6,969 bases of DNA. Origin: JAYSRU01 sp043720875. GTDB lineage: Bacteria > Bacteroidota > Bacteroidia > Flavobacteriales_D > Crocinitomicaceae. Each line of letters opens with the position of its first letter. The stretch's first letter is position 1. The stretch is taken from contig JAYSRU010000002.1 in NCBI GenBank assembly GCA_043720875.1, positions 1-6,969 of the forward strand, written 5' to 3'. Of the stretch, positions 1 through 5,061 are shown piece by piece. Made by a program: the position numbers and the translations under genes. The notes beneath the pieces were generated by a model. The model saw only the letters and a list, made by a program, of their open reading frames with translations. It was not told the DNA's origin and made no database searches.

Positions 1-2190
1 GTTTCGTTAAACGGACCTGAACTAGGAACAATTCGTTACATACAAGACGCAACAGGCGGTTTAGCTGTTTATGGAGCAGGGTTAACAAGCGTTTTAAGAG
101 GGGATAGCGTTCATATTACCGGAACGTTAATCGATTACAACGGATTGTTAGAGGTCTCACCTGCTACAATCGTTGCAGAACAAGGAGTCGTAACCAATCC
201 AACGCCGTATAGTTTGGTTATTCCTCAATTAGGCGAGGCTTATGAGTCACAATTGGTAAGAGTAACGAATGTCACTTTTGCAGCCACAGGAAATTTTGTT
301 GTCAATACTAATTACAACTTCACAGACGGAACTAACACTGGTGTTATCCGTATCACTGGTTCAACAAACCCGTTGATAGGTACCGCAATTCCAACTGGTC
401 CAAGAACAATTACAGGGCCGTTAAGCCAATTCACAACTATTTATCAAATTATTCCTCGCGATGCTGCGGATATTGCTGCTTATGTTGCGCCTGCGCGTGA
501 AATAACGGTTAATCAAGCAACAACGTTCATCAATACAGGAGATCAGTTTGCTGTTGGTGGTGCGGGAGTTGATCCTTTTACCATTTCTAATTCTGGAACA
601 GGTAACTTAACTATTTCTAATGCAACTATTTCTGGTGCTAATGCTGCTGAATTTACAACCAATTTTTCTACATTGTACATGATCGCAAGTGGAGGAAATA
701 GTACTTTAAACGTTACATTTACGCCGACTGGAACAGGTACAAGAACTGCAACGCTTACCATTGCTAATGACGATCCAGACGAAAGTCCATTCGTGATTAA
801 TTTAATTGGATACGGAACGGATAATTTGGCCACTGAACCTACTGCTCAAGTAACAGCTTTAACGTTTCCTAATGTAAAGGCCTATACTATTACAGGTTCT
901 TTTACTCCAACAGCTTCAGCTACAAATTACGTAGTAGTTTGGAAGAAAACTGCTGGTGCATTGACGGGTGTTCCTGTAGACGGAACAACTTACCAACGTG
1001 GTGACATTGTAGGAAATGGTTTTGTAGCTTATGTGGGTCCGAATTCTAATTTTGTACCACGTGGTATCGTAGCAAATCAAACTTCACAATATGCTGTGTA
1101 TGGTTTTAACGGAACAACAGGTTTCGAAAATTATTACACCACAACTGCATTAACTGGTTCAATTACTTCAACTGGTTCAGCTACTGGTGCTTATTATGGC
1201 ACGATTACCGGAACTAATTCAACGCTTATTTCTGATTTAACAACGTTGATCAATCCTCATACTGTAATTTCTTATGTAAATTATAAAACTACGGTTATGC
1301 AAAATTTTGAATTGTTAGATACGACACAAGGGCGTTCTTTAGTAGTTTGTGCTTATTCTGGCGAACGTAAGATTGTTACTGATCCTTTTGATTGGACAAT
1401 TGCAGGTTATAGCCGTGAGCACACTTACTGTCACTCTTGGATGCCATCGTTTCCTGCAGATTCGCCAGCAAAACCAGAATATTCTGATCAGCATAACTTA
1501 TACCCAACAAACCTAGCGCAAGCTAACTCTCCAAGAAGCAACTATGCATTGGGTGAGGTTGTGAGTGGAATTACACAAAGTTACTTAGAGGGAAAATTAG
1601 GTAATAATGCAAACGGACAATTGGTATACGAACCAAGAGAGTCTCAAAAAGGAAATGCAGCACGTTCTATCTTTTACATGGCCACCGCCTATAACACCAT
1701 TGGTGGTTTAAACTGGAGCTTACCTGATGGAACACCAAATCCTATCCAAGATCAAACACTTTTAAAAACATGGCATTCTCAAGATGCTGTGGATAACTAC
1801 GAAATTGCAAGAAATGAATACATGTATAGTGTGCAAGGAAATCGTAATCCATTCATTGATTCAATTGACTTCGTATGTCATATTAACTTTGCGAACATGA
1901 CGTATATTGCTGATTGCTCTGGTACAGGAAGTATCGAAGAAAAAGTGATTAACGAACGTTCACTAGTTGTTTATCCTAATCCTGTAAGTGATGAGGTATA
2001 CATTCAGGTTTATGATACTAAAGTTGAAAATATTACCATCTTAGATGCAATGGGGAAAGAAATCATGAATACTAATTATGAATCTTTACCACAGGTAAAA
2101 TTGGATGCAACAAAATTTGCAGCAGGTATTTATGTTGCACGCGTGCAAACTCCAGTTGGAACATTTAGCAGACAATTTAGCGTAAAATAA
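1..2190 (+). CDS. Secreted multidomain endonuclease I (EndA/NucM-like) with T9SS sorting domain, 5'-partial
   Basis: The frame is open from base 1, so the gene starts upstream; 729 codons are visible, and an internal TTG at 145 is not a credible start. In visible residue numbers: about 1-150 reads as OB-fold-like strands (GTIRYIQDATGGLAVYGAG, then YESQLVRVTNVTF and IIPRDAADI). About 167-272 is a choice-of-anchor-D/ASPM-SPD2-Hydin-like domain (FTISNSGTGNLTISN ending in INLIGYG). About 279-392 is Fn3-like. About 397-620 is endonuclease I (PF04231): SREHTYCHSW 471-480, DQHNLYPTN from 496, RSNY 512-515, KGNAARSIFYM 550-560, WHSQD 591-595 and QGNRNPF 612-618. By analogy to Vvn/NucM, E473 and N514 would bind Mg2+ and H474 would be the general base. 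Residues 658-729 (YPNPVSDEVYI to FSRQFSVK) are a type A T9SS sorting domain, implying outer-membrane export. The predicted role is nonspecific cleavage of extracellular DNA or RNA. The next gene starts 2 nt after the stop. Confidence 0.92.
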   Translation, partial: VSLNGPELGTIRYIQDATGGLAVYGAGLTSVLRGDSVHITGTLIDYNGLLEVSPATIVAEQGVVTNPTPYSLVIPQLGEAYESQLVRVTNVTFAATGNFVVNTNYNFTDGTNTGVIRITGSTNPLIGTAIPTGPRTITGPLSQFTTIYQIIPRDAADIAAYVAPAREITVNQATTFINTGDQFAVGGAGVDPFTISNSGTGNLTISNATISGANAAEFTTNFSTLYMIASGGNSTLNVTFTPTGTGTRTATLTIANDDPDESPFVINLIGYGTDNLATEPTAQVTALTFPNVKAYTITGSFTPTASATNYVVVWKKTAGALTGVPVDGTTYQRGDIVGNGFVAYVGPNSNFVPRGIVANQTSQYAVYGFNGTTGFENYYTTTALTGSITSTGSATGAYYGTITGTNSTLISDLTTLINPHTVISYVNYKTTVMQNFELLDTTQGRSLVVCAYSGERKIVTDPFDWTIAGYSREHTYCHSWMPSFPADSPAKPEYSDQHNLYPTNLAQANSPRSNYALGEVVSGITQSYLEGKLGNNANGQLVYEPRESQKGNAARSIFYMATAYNTIGGLNWSLPDGTPNPIQDQTLLKTWHSQDAVDNYEIARNEYMYSVQGNRNPFIDSIDFVCHINFANMTYIADCSGTGSIEEKVINERSLVVYPNPVSDEVYIQVYDTKVENITILDAMGKEIMNTNYESLPQVKLDATKFAAGIYVARVQTPVGTFSRQFSVK

Positions 2191-2192
2191 GA

Positions 2193-2906
2193 ATGAAACA
2201 TTTCTTTATATTTTTACTTTTTGGAGCAGGCCTTAGTGCCTGCTCTACTGTTTCTAACTATAAAGTAGCTAGTTCTACTGTCCGCATTGCCGATACGCTG
2301 AAACAAGATGACGCAATGGATGCCTTAATTCGACCGTATAGAGATAGTTTATTGAAAGAAATGAGCATTGTGTTAGCAAGTGCAGAGGGAGATTTTGTGA
2401 AAGGTTTACCTGAAGGAACGTTGGGTAATTTGGTGTGTGACCTCGTTATTAATTTTGGTCAACAGTATTTAGATACAACCCACCAAGAAAAATTACCGCT
2501 CATTTGTATGTTTAACAATGGCGGTTTGCGTTCTCCAGTTTCAAAAGGAATTGTAACGGTTGGGGATGTTTTTAAGCTAATGCCTTTTGACAATGAATTA
2601 GTAGTCGTTAAAATGTCGCAGGCTAGGGTCTTAGAATTGGTGAATTATATCGTGAAAGTAGGAGGTGCGCCGATTGGTGGTTGTACGATTGAAGGCGGTA
2701 AACTTTGGATCAATGGCAAAGAGAATACACAAGATCTTTGGATTATTACTTCCGATTACCTCGCAAAAGGAGGCGATAAGTATGATTTTTTTAAAGAACC
2801 TCTACGCTACATTGAAACCGATTATTTAATCAGAGATTGTTTGATTAATGAAATCAAGAAGAAAAAAGTAATAAGTCCAATTTTGGATCAACGCATTAAA
2901 CTATAA
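2193..2906 (+). CDS. 5'-nucleotidase C-terminal (substrate-binding) domain lipoprotein
   Basis: This 237-residue protein corresponds only to the C-terminal half of UshA-type 5'-nucleotidases (PF02872). The N-terminus is a lipoprotein signal: K2, a hydrophobic stretch, then lipobox LSAC with the acylated Cys at 17, so it should be a membrane-anchored lipoprotein. Family motifs are a LGNLVCD segment, NNGGLR at 108-113 (counterpart of NxGGxR, whose Arg contacts substrate), PFDN at 131-134, and GGDKYDFF at 193-200, which carries one of the two aromatics that stack on the nucleobase. It has no metal ligands of its own and should need the metallophosphatase encoded 4 nt downstream. Split nucleotidases with the C-half gene first are common in Bacteroidota. 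The ATG lies 2 nt after the nuclease stop without a clear Shine-Dalgarno, which suggests coupled translation in one operon. The family assignment is firm; the actual substrate is not visible. Confidence 0.9.
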   Translation: MKHFFIFLLFGAGLSACSTVSNYKVASSTVRIADTLKQDDAMDALIRPYRDSLLKEMSIVLASAEGDFVKGLPEGTLGNLVCDLVINFGQQYLDTTHQEKLPLICMFNNGGLRSPVSKGIVTVGDVFKLMPFDNELVVVKMSQARVLELVNYIVKVGGAPIGGCTIEGGKLWINGKENTQDLWIITSDYLAKGGDKYDFFKEPLRYIETDYLIRDCLINEIKKKKVISPILDQRIKL

Positions 2907-2910
2907 AGAA

Positions 2911-3825
2911 ATGGATCGTAGAATTTTTGTGCAAAATGCAAGTTTTATCGTTGCGGGTTCTGTTTTTATGCCGAAAGTATTGGGCGCTCAATCCTTAAAA
3001 AAAGAGGTTCCAAAATTAACCATATTACATACCAACGATACGCATTCCAATATTGACCCGATGCCTGCAAATCATGCACAATACCCTAACATGGGAGGAG
3101 CAGCGCGCAGACACAAATTGATTCAAGAAATTCGTTCAAAAGAAGAACACGTATTATTGCTAGATTCTGGAGATGTGTTTCAAGGAACTCCCTATTTCAA
3201 TAAATACAAAGGTGTGTTGGAAATGAAGTTGATGTCAGAAATGGGCTACCAAGGTTGTACCTTAGGAAACCATGATTTCGACATTGGTTTAGACGGATTT
3301 GTAAATGCACAGAAATTTGCAAACTTCCCTTTTATTTGTAGCAACTACAATTTTGACAATACGCCACTTCAAGGCGGTACAATTCCTTATAAATTATTTG
3401 ATTACCCAGATTTTCGTGTGGGTGTTTTTGCTTTAGGTATTAAGCCAGATGGACTCATTCCAAAAGAATTGTTTGGCGCAACACAGTATTTTGATCCGAT
3501 TGCAAAATCGAAGGAAATGGTGAAAATATTGCGGGATGAAAAGTGCGATTTTATCATTTGCCTTTCCCATTTAGGCTATGAATATGCCCAAGTGGATCAA
3601 GTTTCAGACAAAGCATTGGCGGCAAATACAGAAGGAATTGACCTGATCATTGGAGCACACACCCATACTTTTCTTAAAACGCCAAGTGTTTTTTCAAACA
3701 GTAATTTGAATCAAATGCTGGTGAATCAAGTGGGTTGGGGAGGTATAAACCTTGGACGCATCGATGTTTTTTTCGATTCAAAACGCAGAGAACAACACAG
3801 TTTAATTAGTGTTGGGCCTTTGTAA
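2911..3825 (+). CDS. 5'-nucleotidase N-terminal catalytic domain (exported metallophosphatase)
   Basis: This 304-residue calcineurin-like metallophosphatase matches only the N-terminal half of UshA-type 5'-nucleotidases. The dinuclear metal-site residues are all present: D43 and H45 in HTNDTHS, D88 in LLDSGDVFQG, N120-H121 in GNHDFD, H220 in CLSHLG, and H250 and H252 in GAHTHTF. The N-terminus (MDRRIFVQNASF, then a hydrophobic run and VLGA-QS) resembles a twin-arginine (Tat) signal, with R3-R4 and possible cleavage after A26, so export of the folded protein to the periplasm is likely. The protein ends soon after the last strand and has no substrate-binding domain; that domain is on the lipoprotein encoded 4 nt upstream. 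The two probably assemble into one enzyme releasing phosphate from nucleotides. Catalytic competence is well supported; specificity (5'-nucleotidase, UDP-sugar hydrolase or 2',3'-cyclic phosphodiesterase) is not resolvable. Confidence 0.9.
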   Translation: MDRRIFVQNASFIVAGSVFMPKVLGAQSLKKEVPKLTILHTNDTHSNIDPMPANHAQYPNMGGAARRHKLIQEIRSKEEHVLLLDSGDVFQGTPYFNKYKGVLEMKLMSEMGYQGCTLGNHDFDIGLDGFVNAQKFANFPFICSNYNFDNTPLQGGTIPYKLFDYPDFRVGVFALGIKPDGLIPKELFGATQYFDPIAKSKEMVKILRDEKCDFIICLSHLGYEYAQVDQVSDKALAANTEGIDLIIGAHTHTFLKTPSVFSNSNLNQMLVNQVGWGGINLGRIDVFFDSKRREQHSLISVGPL

Positions 3826-3907
3826 GTGAAAGTGTTTGAGTTGTAAGTAAATTGCCTCATGTTTAAATAAAAAGTGTACATTGCTTAAAATTTAAGCAAT
3901 TAAAACG
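3826..3907 (+). promoter_or_regulatory. Intergenic leader upstream of the G-tract gene
   Basis: These 82 nt are the only sizeable gap in the window and separate the nuclease-nucleotidase group from the surface protein and glycoside hydrolase genes. A promoter for the second group would be expected here. I see no convincing Bacteroidota -33/-7 pair (TTG with TAnnTTTG). An AT-rich stretch around 3862-3875 could serve as a -7 region, but this is weak. There is no GC-rich hairpin with a T run, so no clear terminator for the upstream genes. The last third is occupied by a palindrome, listed separately. Confidence 0.3.
3880..3900. repeat. Perfect 21-nt palindrome just upstream of a start codon
   Basis: The arms attgcttaaa and tttaagcaat are exact inverse complements around a single central A. 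The element ends 7 nt before the ATG at 3908. It could be a dimeric-regulator operator or a weak AT-rich hairpin in the 5' leader near the ribosome-binding area. It is not followed by a T run on the + strand, so it is not a typical terminator. The palindrome is directly visible; any function is inferred. Confidence 0.5.
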
Positions 3908-5033
3908 ATGAAAAAAACACTGCTATCATTACTAACTATCTGGGGGGGGGGTAAGTTACAATTCAATTTCTGCTCAAACAGATCCCAACTCATTGCCAGC
4001 AACTGGTAATGTAGGGATTGGAACCAGTACTCCAATATCCAAATTAGAAGTAATGGGAACTGTGCACATAGATTCTACCTTAAAAGTTTCGGATTCACTA
4101 AGTGTGACTGGAAATACAAAGCTTGGGCAAGATCTTAAAGTTGAAGGAAATTTATACCTCACCAATCTTCCTTCCATTCAAACAGCTACAGGTCTTTTAG
4201 AACCTCTATTTAAAAGTGGAGATGGAACGGTGTACAAAGGACCAATTGTTGTGACAGCTTCTGCCAGTGCCTCAATACCGTGTATTAGTAATCCTGATGG
4301 ATCAGTGCCAAACTCACCAATTTGGTATAGCAATTTTTCAACAGCTTCTTTATATACTGGTTATTGTTCTGGGTCAAAAGTTGGGATTGGAACTGAATTG
4401 CCAAGGGTTTCTTTTGATAATTTAGGCACAAGCTATAGTGCAAAACTGGCACTTGGCTTAGCCGATCCTGTAGGGATTGCAGAATACTTCACGTTAAAAA
4501 CACCAGTAAGTGTTACGTTGCAAAACGTAATGAACGTACAAAACGCAGCGCAAACATTATTCTCACTGAATGGGCAAGGATTACTGCATACCCAAAAACT
4601 TGCACTTGGCGTTTCGCCAGCAAATGCATTGGGAGTATTTCACTTAAAAACAACAAATTTACTGAGTAGTAATAATGATCCGATATTCATTATTGAAAAT
4701 AATGCCCGCAAATTGCTTCAAATTAATAATCAAGGGTTGATGCGTGCGCGACAAATAAAAGTAAATTTAGATGTTGCGTGGCCAGATTATGTTTTTGACA
4801 AAAACTATGCTTTGATGCCATTAACAGAACTTGAAAAATATTTTAATGAATATAAACACCTTCCAAATATTCCAAATGCAAAGGAGGTAGAAAAAGATGG
4901 AATAGATTTAGGTGAAATGAATCGAGTATTGGTAGAGAAAGTAGAAGAATTAACCATTTACTTAATTCAACAAGAAAAGGTAATGCAGGCTTTAAACAAA
5001 CGCCTAGAATTATTAGAAAAAGATAATAATTAG
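3908..5033 (+). CDS. Predicted surface protein with poly-G frameshift in signal peptide (candidate phase-variable gene, OFF as sequenced)
   Basis: The ATG at 3908 begins a signal peptide (MKKTLLSLLTIW), but a G10 tract shifts the frame and TAA at 4007-4009 ends a 33-residue product. The downstream frame is open from just after the tract to TAG at 5031-5033. Removing one G joins both parts into 374 residues and completes the signal peptide (IWGGVSYNSISAQ, cleavage near SA-Q), which is strong evidence for the true reading. An internal TTG at 3993 lies after the signal peptide and is not a credible start. The mature protein starts with GNVGIGTSTP and beta-rich tail-fibre-like sequence (HIDSTLKVSDSLSVTGNTKL), and a second VGIGT follows at about 4380. 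Two degenerate repeats come next (4443-4595 and 4596-4754). The C-terminus (DYVFDKNYALMPLTELEKY, KHLPNIPNAKEVEKDGIDLG, then a heptad-like VEKVEELTIYLIQQEK) is a module common at the ends of secreted Bacteroidota proteins, likely trimerizing. No enzymatic role is recognised. Confidence 0.75.
3942..3951 (+). repeat. G10 homopolymer tract (possible slippage switch)
   Basis: Ten consecutive G lie inside the signal-peptide codons of the gene starting at 3908. No other G or C run of comparable length occurs in this AT-rich window. As sequenced the start is out of frame with the body. With G9 or G12 the codons after the tract read GTA AGT TAC and stay in frame to 5033; with G11 a TAA follows the tract immediately. 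Tracts like this mutate by slipped-strand mispairing in known contingency loci, but they are also prone to sequencing and assembly errors. Confidence 0.9.
4443..4754 (+). repeat. Two degenerate in-frame protein repeats (51 and 53 codons)
   Basis: Unit 1 (4443-4595) begins KLALGLADPVG, has FTLKT, and ends in LFSLNGQGLLHTQ. Unit 2 (4596-4754) begins KLALGVSPANALG, has FHLKT, and ends in LLQINNQGLMRARQ. Shared features are KLALG at the start, F-x-LKT about 12-16 residues in, and L-x-x-N-x-QGL near the end. The DNA has diverged, so this is an old duplication within a repeated beta-structural unit, not a recent tandem repeat. It fits a fibrous, tail-fibre-like body. Confidence 0.65.
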
Positions 5034-5041
5034 TAATTATT
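5025..5041. repeat. 17-nt AT-only palindrome across the stop codon of the surface-protein gene
   Basis: The arms aataatta and taattatt are exact inverse complements around the G of the TAG stop. All paired bases are A or T, so a hairpin would be unstable. It is not a convincing terminator, and chance is plausible in this AT-rich context. Confidence 0.25.
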
Positions 5042-5061
5042 TGTAACTTAATATGATTACT

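Noticed and set aside
543..833. Open antisense frame of 96 codons
   Set aside because: It lies wholly inside the choice-of-anchor-D region of the nuclease gene, its translation is low-complexity Val/Pro/Leu-rich, and no family is recognisable.
2191..2192. Possible frameshift or gene break between the nuclease and nucleotidase genes
   Set aside because: The nuclease ends in a complete T9SS domain and the next gene starts with a complete lipoprotein signal, so these are two intact genes with a short gap.
3993..3995. TTG as an alternative start that would bypass the G-tract frameshift
   Set aside because: It lies after the predicted signal-peptide cleavage site and has no ribosome-binding sequence. 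Its use would give a cytoplasmic protein, contrary to the secreted character of the family.
3974..4177. Open antisense frame of 67 codons
   Set aside because: It is a shadow of the repetitive 5' part of the surface-protein gene and has no recognisable domain.
5025..5041. Possible transcription terminator after the surface-protein gene
   Set aside because: The stem is entirely A-T pairs and no real T run follows, so it is too weak to call a terminator.
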